NCBI RefSeq assembly: GCF_000264295.1
Contig: NZ_AJXT01000006.1
Coordinates: 62,001 to 126,000 of the forward strand
DNA length: 64,000 nt
Source of the DNA: Rhodanobacter spathiphylli B39
Lineage (GTDB): Bacteria > Pseudomonadota > Gammaproteobacteria > Xanthomonadales > Rhodanobacteraceae
Reading direction: 5' to 3'
In this document: positions 17,145-25,524 of the stretch, in pieces
Numbering within the stretch: the stretch's first letter is position 1
Layout: every line of letters begins with the position of its first letter
Translations under genes and position numbers: made by a program
The notes under the pieces: generated by a model
The model's input: the letters and a program-made list of their open reading frames with translations, nothing else
Databases searched by the model: none
What the model was told of the DNA's origin: nothing

Positions 17145-18038
17145 CGACCGCGGCGCCGCCGCGCCGAACTGTTCCACCAGGAAGTCGCTGAACGCGCGCA
17201 CCAGCAGCGAGGACTGGCGATGCTGCGGATACACCGCGTGCACGGTGAACCCGTCGGGCCGGAACGCCTCCAGCACGGCGCGCAGGCGTCCATCGGCCAA
17301 CGCGTCGACCACGATGAAGTCCGGCAGGCTGGTGATGCCCAGCCCGGCGATTGCGGCGTCACGCAGCATCTCGCCATTGTTGGCGCGCATCGGCCCGCTT
17401 ACCGACACCTTGCGCAGCCGCTCGCCCACGCGATACGCCCATTCCGTCCGCGACGCATGACCGTAGATCAGGCAGGCATGCGCCGCCAGTTCATCGGGGG
17501 CGGACGGCGTGCCGCGCCGTGCCAGATAGTCGGGGCTGGCGCAGGTGATCAGCTGCACCGTGGTGATCGCCCGCGCGATCAGGCTGGAGTCGGCCAGCGT
17601 GCCGATGCGCACCGCCATGTCATAGCCCTCGCCGATCAGGTCGACGGTGCGGTCGTTGAGTTCCAGCTCGACCGTGACCTCGGGATGGCGCTGCATGAAG
17701 GCGGGAATCAGCGCACCCAGATGCAGGGTGGCGAACGACATCGGCGCGCTGAGCCGCAACAGGCCGCGGGGCGCGGCGGTCTGGCTGGTGATCAGCTGCT
17801 CGGCGGCATCGACCTCCTCCAGGATGCGCCGGACGCGCTCGTGGTAGGCCAGGCCCAGGTCGGTGGCGCGCAGCTGCCGGGTCGAGCGCAGCAGCAGCCG
17901 GGCGCCCAGCCGTTTCTCCAGCGCGGCGATGCGCTTGCTGACGAACTGCTTGGACAGCCCCAGCCGCTCGGCCGCCGCGGTAAAGCTTTGCGCCTCCACC
18001 GCTTCGGCAAAGATGCGCATGTCCTCCAGCTGGCTCAT
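17139..18038 (-). CDS. LysR-family regulator next to pirin
   Basis: A 299-residue LysR protein. The N-terminal winged helix (LEDMRIFAEAVEAQSFTAA, then LGLSKQFVSKRIAALE) and the C-terminal substrate-binding domain (starting about residue 90) are complete. The ATG at 18038 has GGAG; the upstream in-frame start lacks one. It is divergent from the pirin gene with 119 bp between them, an arrangement usually meaning that the regulator controls the neighbour. The FSP-type recognition helix resembles the AaeR/DmlR subgroup, but the inducer is unknown. Confidence 0.92.
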   Translation of the reverse strand: MSQLEDMRIFAEAVEAQSFTAAAERLGLSKQFVSKRIAALEKRLGARLLLRSTRQLRATDLGLAYHERVRRILEEVDAAEQLITSQTAAPRGLLRLSAPMSFATLHLGALIPAFMQRHPEVTVELELNDRTVDLIGEGYDMAVRIGTLADSSLIARAITTVQLITCASPDYLARRGTPSAPDELAAHACLIYGHASRTEWAYRVGERLRKVSVSGPMRANNGEMLRDAAIAGLGITSLPDFIVVDALADGRLRAVLEAFRPDGFTVHAVYPQHRQSSLLVRAFSDFLVEQFGAAAPRSS

Positions 18039-18057
18039 TGTCGCTCTCCGGTTGACA

Positions 18058-18086
18058 GTATTAAGCAACTCACCGTCTTTATTGAA
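18058..18086 (-). promoter_or_regulatory. possible sigma-70 promoter for the LysR gene
   Basis: On the minus strand TTCAAT (-35, 18086-18081) and TAATAC (-10, 18063-18058) are separated by exactly 17 bases. The predicted start would leave a leader of only about 12-15 bases that still includes the GGAG site. On the plus strand a TTGACA is embedded here but has no good -10. Confidence 0.35.
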
Positions 18087-18157
18087 GCACGTGGCGACTC
18101 TAACATTCCGCTTCAGATGCAGCAGGAGCTGCGCCCCCTCAACGAGGAGAGAACACC

Positions 18158-18880
18158 ATGATGCAAGTACGCAAGGCTGCCGAACGCGGCGTCGCCGACC
18201 ACGGCTGGCTGAATTCCCGCCACACCTTCTCCTTCGCCAGCTACATGGACCCCGGCCAGATCGGCTTCTCCGACCTGCGCGTGATCAACGAGGACCGGGT
18301 GGCCCCGGGCCAGGGCTTCGGCAAGCACCCGCATCGCGACATGGAGATCTTTTCCTACGTGCTGGAAGGCGCCCTGGCGCACAGCGACAGCATGGGCACC
18401 GGCTCGGCGATCAAGCCGGGCGACGTGCAGCTGATGAGCGCCGGCAGCGGCGTGACACACAGCGAGTTCAACGGCTCCGACGAGGCGCCGGTGCACTTCC
18501 TGCAGATCTGGATCGTGCCGGAGAAGGCTGGTGGCGCGCCGGTCTACCAGCAGCGTCATTTCTCCGACGCGGACAAGCGTGGCCGCCTGCGCCTGATCAT
18601 CTCGCCCGATGGGCGCGACGAGTCGCTGCGCATCCAGCAGGACGCCTCGGTGTACGCCGGCCTGTTCGATGGCGACGAAAGCGCCACGCTGACCCTGGAC
18701 GGCGACCGCCATGCCTACGTGCACGTGGCCCGCGGCAGCATCGAGCTGGACGGCGTGAAGCTTGAGGCCGGTGACGGCGTGCGCCTGCGCCATGCGCGCA
18801 GCTTGCGGCTGGACGCCGGCGACAACGCCGAGGTACTGGTGTTCGACCTGCGCCCGCAGGAACTGCCGCAGATGCCGTGA
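18158..18880 (+). CDS. pirin-family protein (bicupin, quercetinase-like)
   Basis: A 240-residue bicupin. The metal site of the N-terminal cupin is visible: HPHRDMEIFSYVLEG supplies two histidines and THSEFN supplies a histidine and a glutamate, as in YhhW/pirin. GAGGAGA precedes the ATG. Bacterial pirins have quercetin 2,3-dioxygenase activity or act as redox-dependent partners of regulators and enzymes; which applies here is not decidable. The divergent LysR is its likely regulator. Confidence 0.93.
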   Translation: MMQVRKAAERGVADHGWLNSRHTFSFASYMDPGQIGFSDLRVINEDRVAPGQGFGKHPHRDMEIFSYVLEGALAHSDSMGTGSAIKPGDVQLMSAGSGVTHSEFNGSDEAPVHFLQIWIVPEKAGGAPVYQQRHFSDADKRGRLRLIISPDGRDESLRIQQDASVYAGLFDGDESATLTLDGDRHAYVHVARGSIELDGVKLEAGDGVRLRHARSLRLDAGDNAEVLVFDLRPQELPQMP

Positions 18881-18891
18881 GGCAAGGCAGC

Positions 18892-18928
18892 CCGGCGGAC
18901 GGATCGATGCGTTCGATCCGTCCGCCGG
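18892..18928. terminator. 16-bp perfect hairpin after pirin
   Basis: CCGGCGGACGGATCGA at 18892-18907 is the exact reverse complement of 18913-18928, with a 5-base loop. It starts 11 bases after the pirin stop and lies between convergent genes. There is no T-run, so it may stop transcription with Rho, act on both strands, or protect mRNA ends. Confidence 0.55.
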
Positions 18929-18995
18929 CGCTGGCGCGATCGCGTGGCGGCTTCAACGCCGCAGAATGCTCGAAGCACGCAGGGATGCGTTGCCT

Positions 18996-19715
18996 TTACT
19001 GCACGTCGGAAACGCGGCCACCGATGAAGGTCACCTTCATCGTCGGGAAATAGTCGATCTCCTTGCCGCCGCCGAGCTGCACCACCGTGGTCGGCTGGCC
19101 GAGGATGGCCAGCACCTGCGTCCTGCTCTGCCCGATGGCCAGCGTGCGCGAGGACGACGCGGCCACCGGCTCCTCATGGCTGGCCGGCTGCACCGACAGC
19201 ACCTGCGCCAGGGTCTGCATCACTTCGTCGGCCGCCGGGGTGCTGCCCTTGGCGAACGGCAGCACCAGGAAAGCCTTGTAGTGATGGCCGTTGATCATTT
19301 CGCTGAGCAGCGAAAGCTGCACGCCATCGTCCTTCATTTCCACGCCCGTCAGCAGCACCTTCTCGCCAGCCACGAACATGCGCGTGGGCACGGTCGGCTG
19401 GTTGCCGCTGGCGGTGAAGAACTTCATCTTGTTGAGGAAGCTCTGGCGGATCTTGCCGCCCTTGTAGGTGTTGTAGGACGGGATCGCCGAACTGATCGCG
19501 CACATGAACAGGTCGTCCTTGTTCAGCACCAGCACGGCGCCGGGCTTGACGATCTCGGTGAGGTCGGCGGTGGGCTTGGTCAGCGCGTAGGTGGCCTCGA
19601 TCCGATCGGGGATCGAACCGGCCTGGGCGTGCGCCGCCGGTGCGGCGATCGACAGCGCGGCAGCGAGCGCGAAGACGGAAACGGCGACGGAAGCCGAAGA
19701 ACGGAGAGTGCGCAT
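18996..19715 (-). CDS. exported protein of unknown function
   Basis: A 239-residue protein with a signal peptide (MRTLRSSASVAVSVFALAAA, cleavage near AHAQA). AAGGA precedes the ATG at 19715. The mature part has ITxTY-type mixed alpha/beta sequence with LNKDDLFMCAIS and TYKGGKIRQSF. The last 55 residues (LAIGQSRTQVLAILGQPTT, then KEIDYFPTMKVTFIGGRVSDV) resemble the small BamE/SmpA-like fold in which a GxxxxxVxxxLGxP turn is followed by a beta sheet. Probably periplasmic. No function can be assigned. Confidence 0.7.
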   Translation of the reverse strand: MRTLRSSASVAVSVFALAAALSIAAPAAHAQAGSIPDRIEATYALTKPTADLTEIVKPGAVLVLNKDDLFMCAISSAIPSYNTYKGGKIRQSFLNKMKFFTASGNQPTVPTRMFVAGEKVLLTGVEMKDDGVQLSLLSEMINGHHYKAFLVLPFAKGSTPAADEVMQTLAQVLSVQPASHEEPVAASSSRTLAIGQSRTQVLAILGQPTTVVQLGGGKEIDYFPTMKVTFIGGRVSDVQ

Positions 19716-19821
19716 GGGCAATCCTTTGCATGTGGTGGCTCCCTCTGCGGGAGCAGGTGGTATCGGCGCGCGTGGGCGCCGAAAAAAAGGCTAGCATCCT
19801 TCAACCGGTGGCACAAACCGA

Positions 19822-20511
19822 TCAGCCGTCCCGGCGCTCCAGCACGGCCACGTTGACCTCGCAGCGCAGCGTGAAGCCCAGCGTCCGGTACAGCGAGATC
19901 GCCGCCACGTTGTTCTTCCACGCATGCAGGAAGGCTGTTTCGCCACGCGCCGCGATGGCTGCGGCGACATGCCGGGACAATCGCCCGGCAAAACCGTGGC
20001 CGCGAAAATCGGGATGCGTGCACACGCCGCTGAGCTCGGTGCAACCGGCGAAACGGAAACGCTCGCCCGCCATCGCCACCAGCCGGCCATCGACGCGGAT
20101 GCCGAAGAAACTGCCCATGCGGTGGGTCTGGCGCAGGAACGGACCGGGCTCGGTCAGGGTCGCCAGCGCCAGCATCTCGTCGGCATCCTCGTCATGCAGC
20201 GCGAGGATGTCCTCGCCTGGCGGTGGCGGCGCCACCGGCGACGGCGCCACCATCTGCACGCCGCGGGCCAGCTTGACCGGCACCAGCCCGGCGGGAATCG
20301 CGATCTCCGGCACCTGCAGGATGAACACCTGCTCCGCGGGCTGCAGCAGTGCCGCCAGCGCCGCCAGCGCGGCCGGGCTGTCGTCACGGGCGGAGGCGAA
20401 ACGATTGACCTGCGGCTGGTAACGGCGCGCCAGTTCATCGCCGATCGACAGCGGCGCGTGGACCGAGGTCAGGCTGGACCATGCCGGTCGGTCAAGCAGG
20501 TTCGTCATCAT
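19822..20511 (-). CDS. GNAT-family N-acetyltransferase
   Basis: A 229-residue protein. The acetyl-CoA-binding loop is in GVCTHPDFRGHGFAGRLSRHV (motif A, R/Q-x-x-G-x-G/A), followed by FLHAWKNNVAAISLYRTLGF (motif B). The N-terminal 110 residues resemble the FR47-like GNAT group (ALxALLxPAEQVFIL). Two adjacent ATGs (20511 and 20508) are possible; GAGG lies upstream. Substrate unknown. Confidence 0.88.
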   Translation of the reverse strand: MMTNLLDRPAWSSLTSVHAPLSIGDELARRYQPQVNRFASARDDSPAALAALAALLQPAEQVFILQVPEIAIPAGLVPVKLARGVQMVAPSPVAPPPPGEDILALHDEDADEMLALATLTEPGPFLRQTHRMGSFFGIRVDGRLVAMAGERFRFAGCTELSGVCTHPDFRGHGFAGRLSRHVAAAIAARGETAFLHAWKNNVAAISLYRTLGFTLRCEVNVAVLERRDG

Positions 20512-20689
20512 CAGGCTGGCCTCGCCGGGCTTCGCGAGCGGAAATGCGGGCAGCCGATGATGCCGCAAGCGCCGCCCCGCGTCGAAAAATCCGCCTGTCC
20601 GCGCCGCCCCGACCGGCTGCCTTGGCAGGACGCGCACCCGTGCTAATCTTCCGCGGAACAGCCGCCAGTACCCACCGCAGGGAGGCGAG

Positions 20690-21700
20690 ATGCGTCCACG
20701 GCCTGATCCCTCGAAGATCGACTCCACCCATCGCCCGCAGGCGATGACGTCACCGCCTGCGTCGGCACGGGCAGTGCCCGGGCGAAGCTGGCGAACCCTG
20801 GGCAAGGTGCTGGTCGTCTGCCTGCTGGTCACAGGCTGCCAACCCGACATGGCCGGCGACGGCGGGAGTACAGGAATGTTCGGACTCTTCAAGAAGAAAG
20901 CCGAGGCGCTGCCCTCGACGGTGGCGCCCGAGCTGCACGCGACGCTCAAGCGGGAGACGACATTCCCGCACAAGACCGAGGTCGCGAATGGCAACGGCTG
21001 CACCGAGGCGCGCGTGGACGGCACGCCGCCGGATGCACGGTTCGTATCCCCTGATTTCACCGGTTCGGTCCATGACGCGTTCCGCGTCGCGAGCCGGCCG
21101 GGCTTGCCGGCGCTGGCTGTCGTCAATGGCGCCAGCGAGGTACGGCTGCCGCAGTTCTGGGAACTGGCCTCCGACACCACGCCGACCTTCGTGCGCAACA
21201 TTCCCGTCCAGCTCGATCCTGCGCAGGGCAGCTGGATCACCGCCAGCGCGGTCAATGTGGGCTGTCTGCCCGGCCCGCTACTGGCACTGGGGCTGGCCTA
21301 TGCGGATTCCAAAGGCCGTGCGCTCCAATCGATCGTCGTCTACGACCGGCAAACCCATCAGGCCCGCAAAGTTTCCGACGCCACCTATGACGGTTTGTCG
21401 GGCACCGTCGACAACCTGTTGGCTACCCGTGATGTCGGGCCAGACCATGCGTTGCTGCTCTACTGCACGGATCAGCTGCGCCTGCGCGCCGAGGTCTACG
21501 TGCGCAAATACGATCACATCCTCGTGTTCTCGCCGCGCCATCCGCAAGGCCTGGAAGTCGTCAAGCTCGGCCTCGACGATGGCAATGTGGTCGACTGGAT
21601 CGTCATCGACAAGACCCTGTGGCTGCACACCTACGATCGGCGCAACGACAAGCAACCGGATGGCATGATCTGGTCACTGGATCTTTCTTCCGTGCTCTGA
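20690..21700 (+). CDS. lipoprotein upstream of a lipase, function unknown
   Basis: A 336-residue protein. The ATG at 20690 has GGGAGGCG directly upstream. The hydrophobic segment VLVVCLLVTGC near residues 40-50 ends in a lipobox cysteine; the N-terminal extension before it is longer than usual, so ATG at 20744 is an alternative start. A K-rich patch (FGLFKKKAEAL) and a beta-rich body follow; I do not recognise the family. It is 48 bp upstream of a class 3 lipase and on the same strand, so the three genes 20690-23637 probably form an operon. It could be an immunity or chaperone partner of the lipase, which is only inference. Confidence 0.7.
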   Translation: MRPRPDPSKIDSTHRPQAMTSPPASARAVPGRSWRTLGKVLVVCLLVTGCQPDMAGDGGSTGMFGLFKKKAEALPSTVAPELHATLKRETTFPHKTEVANGNGCTEARVDGTPPDARFVSPDFTGSVHDAFRVASRPGLPALAVVNGASEVRLPQFWELASDTTPTFVRNIPVQLDPAQGSWITASAVNVGCLPGPLLALGLAYADSKGRALQSIVVYDRQTHQARKVSDATYDGLSGTVDNLLATRDVGPDHALLLYCTDQLRLRAEVYVRKYDHILVFSPRHPQGLEVVKLGLDDGNVVDWIVIDKTLWLHTYDRRNDKQPDGMIWSLDLSSVL

Positions 21701-21748
21701 TCGCATCACTTTCCACGCAACGAATCACCAGACTCAAGGAGGGGGAAC

Positions 21749-23035
21749 ATGGCGGATTTTGCACTGGCACCGAAAGAGGCAGCCAACATTGCCCTCAATG
21801 CCTATTTCGCGCTGAAGGACTGGTCACTGAAGCAACCCACGGCCGGCGTGGAATCACGCGGCAAGGTGCAGGATCTGGTACTCGGCTCGGGTGACACCAA
21901 GGGTGTCTTCAAGACCAACAGTTCGGTCGGCAAGAGTTTCCCCGGCGCGCAACTGGGCCAGATCTTCAGCGGCACCACCGGCTGGAACACGGCCTCGGGT
22001 TTCGGCTATGTGCTGCATTTCGAGCGTGGCGGGCAGCGCCACGCAGTCATCGCCGTTCGCGGCACCCGTCCCGAACTGGGCTGGTATGACATCGGCACGG
22101 ATTTCCGCTTCGCACATACCGGTTTCGGCGACTTCGGCCGGGTACACAAGGGTTTTGCCAACGCATTCGGCAGCATCCTGCCGCAGCTGCAGCGCGAACA
22201 GGGCGCGATCCTGGCAGCCGACGTCATCCATTGCATCGGCCACAGCCTGGGCGGCGCCATCGCGACCCTGATCGCCGGTCACTACGCCGCGCTGAACCGT
22301 CCCGTGCGGCTGTACACGTTTGGCAGTCCACGCGTAGGCTATCGCGACGCGCACCAGGCGTTCGAGCGGCGCATCGGCAAGGAAAACATCTTCCGCACCG
22401 CACACAACCGCGATCCGATCACGATGATCGCCACCTACCCCTACAAGCATGTGCTGGCGCCGTATACCGATCCGAACAACTTCACGCTGAACTCGCCGAA
22501 CGCCAGCATCTCGATGGACAACCACGACATGGAGGCGTATGCGAGAAGCCTGCGCCTCGCTGACAACTGGAGCGCAGTGCGTGGCCTGGCCGCCGCCTGC
22601 GACCACTCCAACAGCAAGCTGGCGCAGGCGCTGATGGCTGATTCCAGCATGAGCTGGTTCAAGAAGCTCACCCTCAGCACGCTGGCCGCCCTGCTGACCC
22701 TGTTCGAGGACGTGCTGCGCGCGGCGGCACGCGGTTTCTACGACGCGGTGACCGGCGTCGACGTGCTCGCTGCCGTCATCTGCGACGGCGTGAAGTTGCT
22801 GGGCGAAGTGGGCGAGCGCCTGAAGTACCTACTGCGTCTGGCCGCCCGCTGGGCCGAGATCCACGTGGCCAACGAGGCGGCACTCACCGACACGGTGATC
22901 CGCGCGATCCTGCAGGCGATGACGTCCCGCATCAACCAGGTCGGCATCGCGGCCCTGCAGCGCGCCGCCTCGCTGCTGCGGCCGGCGCCGCTGCTGATTG
23001 CCGGCAGCCTGCTGATTTCGGCCTCGGCGCTGTGA
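21749..23035 (+). CDS. class 3 lipase
   Basis: A 428-residue alpha/beta hydrolase of the fungal-type lipase_3 family. The nucleophile elbow is CIGHSLGGAIATLIAG (GHSLG), the acid lies in the HNRDPITMI region, and the histidine is probably in MDNHDMEAY. VAVRGTRPE marks the oxyanion strand. There is no N-terminal signal peptide. The C-terminal 150 residues are helical with two hydrophobic stretches (TLSTLAALLTLFEDVL and PAPLLIAGSLLISASAL), suggesting membrane interaction. AAGGAGGGGG precedes the ATG. The stop overlaps the start of the next gene. A signal-less lipase with flanking unknowns is reminiscent of phospholipase effectors, but no secretion genes are nearby. Confidence 0.85.
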   Translation: MADFALAPKEAANIALNAYFALKDWSLKQPTAGVESRGKVQDLVLGSGDTKGVFKTNSSVGKSFPGAQLGQIFSGTTGWNTASGFGYVLHFERGGQRHAVIAVRGTRPELGWYDIGTDFRFAHTGFGDFGRVHKGFANAFGSILPQLQREQGAILAADVIHCIGHSLGGAIATLIAGHYAALNRPVRLYTFGSPRVGYRDAHQAFERRIGKENIFRTAHNRDPITMIATYPYKHVLAPYTDPNNFTLNSPNASISMDNHDMEAYARSLRLADNWSAVRGLAAACDHSNSKLAQALMADSSMSWFKKLTLSTLAALLTLFEDVLRAAARGFYDAVTGVDVLAAVICDGVKLLGEVGERLKYLLRLAARWAEIHVANEAALTDTVIRAILQAMTSRINQVGIAALQRAASLLRPAPLLIAGSLLISASAL

Positions 23036-23637
23036 CCGCGATGGATCGCCGCGAGTTTTCCTGGTTGCTGCTGCATGCCAACGCCCTTCCGATGCTGGCG
23101 ATGCAGCAGATGATGGACGAGATTCGCGACAGCATGGCGCATGCCCCGCCACCCGCGGACGACGGGCTGACCGAGGAACAACGCGAGGAGCAGTCGCGCA
23201 TCGCGATGAACGAGCTGGCCGACCGCATCGAGGCCGATCCGGAACTGGCGGCGCTGACCGTCTTCAACTTCGCCGCACCGGCGATGTCGGACGAGGAGAT
23301 CGACCGGCTGGAGCGGCAATCTCGCGAAGAGGACGCCGCCGCGAAGCAGGCCATGGCCGAGCTGGACGAGCTGCCCGACGGCCCGCTGGACATCGGCAGC
23401 TTCCTCGCGCGCGCCTATGCGAAGCCGCTGCCAGCCGCCCGCGTCGATGCCGCCTTCGCCCGTGCCGACGTGCCGTCGCTGCTCGCGGCGATCGCGCAGT
23501 TGCCCGGCGACCTGCCGCCGCTGACCGCACCCATGGACGGCGCCGGCATGGCACGCTGGCTGGCATTCTTCCGCACGGAAGACCCGCAGTGCGAGGCGCT
23601 GGTGTTCGCGGTCAGCCGTCTCGACGAAGGCGACTGA
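23032..23637 (+). CDS. acidic protein coupled to the lipase
   Basis: A 201-residue acidic, helical, signal-less protein. Its GTG start overlaps the lipase stop (GTGA), implying translational coupling; ATG at 23041 is the alternative. The sequence is rich in Glu, Asp and Ala (DGLTEEQREEQSRIA, DEEIDRLERQSREEDAA). I do not recognise the family. Coupling to the lipase suggests a stoichiometric partner such as an inhibitor, adaptor or immunity protein. Confidence 0.7.
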   Translation: MTAMDRREFSWLLLHANALPMLAMQQMMDEIRDSMAHAPPPADDGLTEEQREEQSRIAMNELADRIEADPELAALTVFNFAAPAMSDEEIDRLERQSREEDAAAKQAMAELDELPDGPLDIGSFLARAYAKPLPAARVDAAFARADVPSLLAAIAQLPGDLPPLTAPMDGAGMARWLAFFRTEDPQCEALVFAVSRLDEGD

Positions 23638-23676
23638 CGCTCGCCTCGATTCCGTCCGTCCGCCCTTCCCCGTGCG

Positions 23677-23703
23677 TGTCGATTTCCCGACGCGCCATTC
23701 GTC
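23677..23703 (+). promoter_or_regulatory. candidate ECF promoter of the GST gene
   Basis: TGTCGA (23677-23682), 17 bases, then CGTC (23700-23703). The same pattern with the same spacing precedes two YCII genes at 35428 and 38783. The -10 element ends 40 bases before the GST start codon, and no other promoter-like sequence competes in the 106-bp gap. Confidence 0.6.
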
Positions 23704-23743
23704 GTCATCCCGAAACGCCCACGGGCATCATCGGGAGACACGC

Positions 23744-24367
23744 ATGAAGTTGTACTGGTCGGATGTGCTGGCGCCGCGCAAGGCTTGCGCCGTGGCGAAA
23801 TACCTGCAATCGCCGCTGGACTATGTCTACCTCGACCTCGGTCGCAGCGAGCACAAGACGGCGGAATATCTCGCGCTCAACCCGAACGGCAAGGTGCCGA
23901 CCCTGGTCGACGGCTCGCGCGTGCTGTGGGAGGCCGACGCGATCATCTGCCACCTCGCGGCCCGCAGCGATTCGGAACTGTGGCCCCAGGACGCCCGCCA
24001 GATCGACGTGATCCGCTGGTTCAGCTGGAGCGCCCAGCACTTCACCACGCACGCCGGTGCACTGTATTTCGAGTACATCATCAAGCCGCGCTTCGGCATC
24101 GGCGAGCCCGATCCGGTCGAGACGAGGCGCGCCACCGAAGCGTGGCGCCAGCACGCCGCCGTGCTCGACGGCCACCTGCGCGATCGCCGCTGGCTGGTCG
24201 GCGACACGCTGACCCTGGCCGACTTCGCCGTGGCCGTCGCCCTGCCCCACGCGGAGGACGCGCACATCCCGCTGCAGGACTTCCCCGCGATCCGGCGCTG
24301 GCACGACCGCATGAACGAACTCGACGCCTGGCGCGAACCCTTCCCCGAGCCCGCGATGAGCGGATGA
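23744..24367 (+). CDS. glutathione S-transferase family protein
   Basis: A 207-residue protein with a thioredoxin-like N-terminal domain (MKLYWSDVLAPRKACAVAKY, the cis-proline loop GKVPTLVDGSRVLWEADAI) and an all-helical C-terminal domain with the N-capping box LTLADFAVAVAL. GGGAG precedes ATG at 23744, which starts the alignable region. GSTs conjugate glutathione to electrophiles or reduce peroxides. The upstream TGTCGA-N17-CGTC element links it to the sigma factor at 35776. Confidence 0.92.
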   Translation: MKLYWSDVLAPRKACAVAKYLQSPLDYVYLDLGRSEHKTAEYLALNPNGKVPTLVDGSRVLWEADAIICHLAARSDSELWPQDARQIDVIRWFSWSAQHFTTHAGALYFEYIIKPRFGIGEPDPVETRRATEAWRQHAAVLDGHLRDRRWLVGDTLTLADFAVAVALPHAEDAHIPLQDFPAIRRWHDRMNELDAWREPFPEPAMSG

Positions 24368-24392
24368 GCCCGGGCCGTGCTTCGCGCATCCG

Positions 24393-25454
24393 TCACTTGA
24401 TCTCGGTGACCAAGGTGGGGAGTTCCCAGGCGCCGCCGGGCGCCATCAGCTTGCACATGCCTGAGCCGGACAGCGCCGTCTGCATGAATTGCCGACCATC
24501 CCACGTCCATCGCTCGGAGGACAGGCAATCGCCCAGGCCACGCCCCTTCTGGCTGGACGCGATGCCGCCATCGGCATAGCCGGAGCCGTCCGTGGTGACC
24601 AGCACCGGATCGAAGGGCGGTTGGGGGTGGATGACCCAGAAGGCATAGCCCTCGTTGTAGGCGGCCTGCCAGCACGTGACCGAAACCAGCCAGTGTCCAT
24701 CGTCGAGTCGCGCCGCCTCGAAGGAAAGCTCGTCCGGCCTGGCCTCGAACAGGTTCGCGCAGTCGTCCGCGCTGGTGGTGGCGGCGAGCTGCTTCTGCAG
24801 CGTGGCCGCCTGCCGCTGGAGGACGGGCGAAGGCGTGGTGGCGTGGTCCAGAACGTTCGCCGCATGCACCAGCGGCATCGGCTGCGCCGCCGGCACCTGC
24901 TGCTCGTCGTGCGGACCCTTCCTGACCAGTGCGCCCCGGGTGCCGATGCGCCCCTGCACGTCATCCATCTTCAGCAACACCGCGCTGGCACCGTCGCCGG
25001 AAAGACGCCATGTATCGTCGGCGGCAAGGAACTCGATCCGGCTCTGCCGGGACAGCGACGCGATCAGCGCCACCACCTGTTCGGCGGAAAGCTGGCCGAT
25101 CGCGGTCTCGTGACTGACCGACACGGTGCCCAGGGCCTTGCCGTCAATGCGCATCTGCAAGATCGCCGGATCGGGCAGCCGCTCGAGCATCGCCACATCG
25201 TCATCGCCGTACTGGCCAAGCATCAGTTGGCCGGCCACCGTCGTGCCAGGCCCGGCCTTGCGCGTCAACAGCACCGAAACGGCATGGGCGTCATCGTCGG
25301 CCTGGTAGCCGGCAGCGCGACAGGTTCCGGTGTTGTCGCAGGCGATCTCCCAATCGCCGTGCTGGAACTGGATTCCCGGCCGGCTCGGGCCGGTGGCGCC
25401 GGCGTGTGCCGTCATCACAAAGAGGGCCACTGCGAGAAATCCGTATCGCCTCAT
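24393..25454 (-). CDS. DUF1176 exported protein
   Basis: A 353-residue protein with a signal peptide (MRRYGFLAVALFVMTAHAGA). The body follows the DUF1176 pattern: an N-terminal invasion-associated-locus-B-like region (FQHGDWEIACDNTGTCRAAGY), then conserved CANLFEARPDELSFEAARLDDG, LVSVTCWQAAYNEGYAFWVI and the C-terminal CLSSERWTWDGRQFMQT. Four or more cysteines suggest periplasmic disulfides. Function of the family is unknown. It shares its strand with the MFS gene upstream, 70 bp away, but the gap and content do not suggest a tight operon. Confidence 0.88.
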   Translation of the reverse strand: MRRYGFLAVALFVMTAHAGATGPSRPGIQFQHGDWEIACDNTGTCRAAGYQADDDAHAVSVLLTRKAGPGTTVAGQLMLGQYGDDDVAMLERLPDPAILQMRIDGKALGTVSVSHETAIGQLSAEQVVALIASLSRQSRIEFLAADDTWRLSGDGASAVLLKMDDVQGRIGTRGALVRKGPHDEQQVPAAQPMPLVHAANVLDHATTPSPVLQRQAATLQKQLAATTSADDCANLFEARPDELSFEAARLDDGHWLVSVTCWQAAYNEGYAFWVIHPQPPFDPVLVTTDGSGYADGGIASSQKGRGLGDCLSSERWTWDGRQFMQTALSGSGMCKLMAPGGAWELPTLVTEIK

Positions 25455-25524
25455 GATGCATTCCTGTCGGGGGTTGATGGGTTGATCCGCGACTGCCGCG
25501 ATCTTTCCATCTGCTGCTTGTCAG

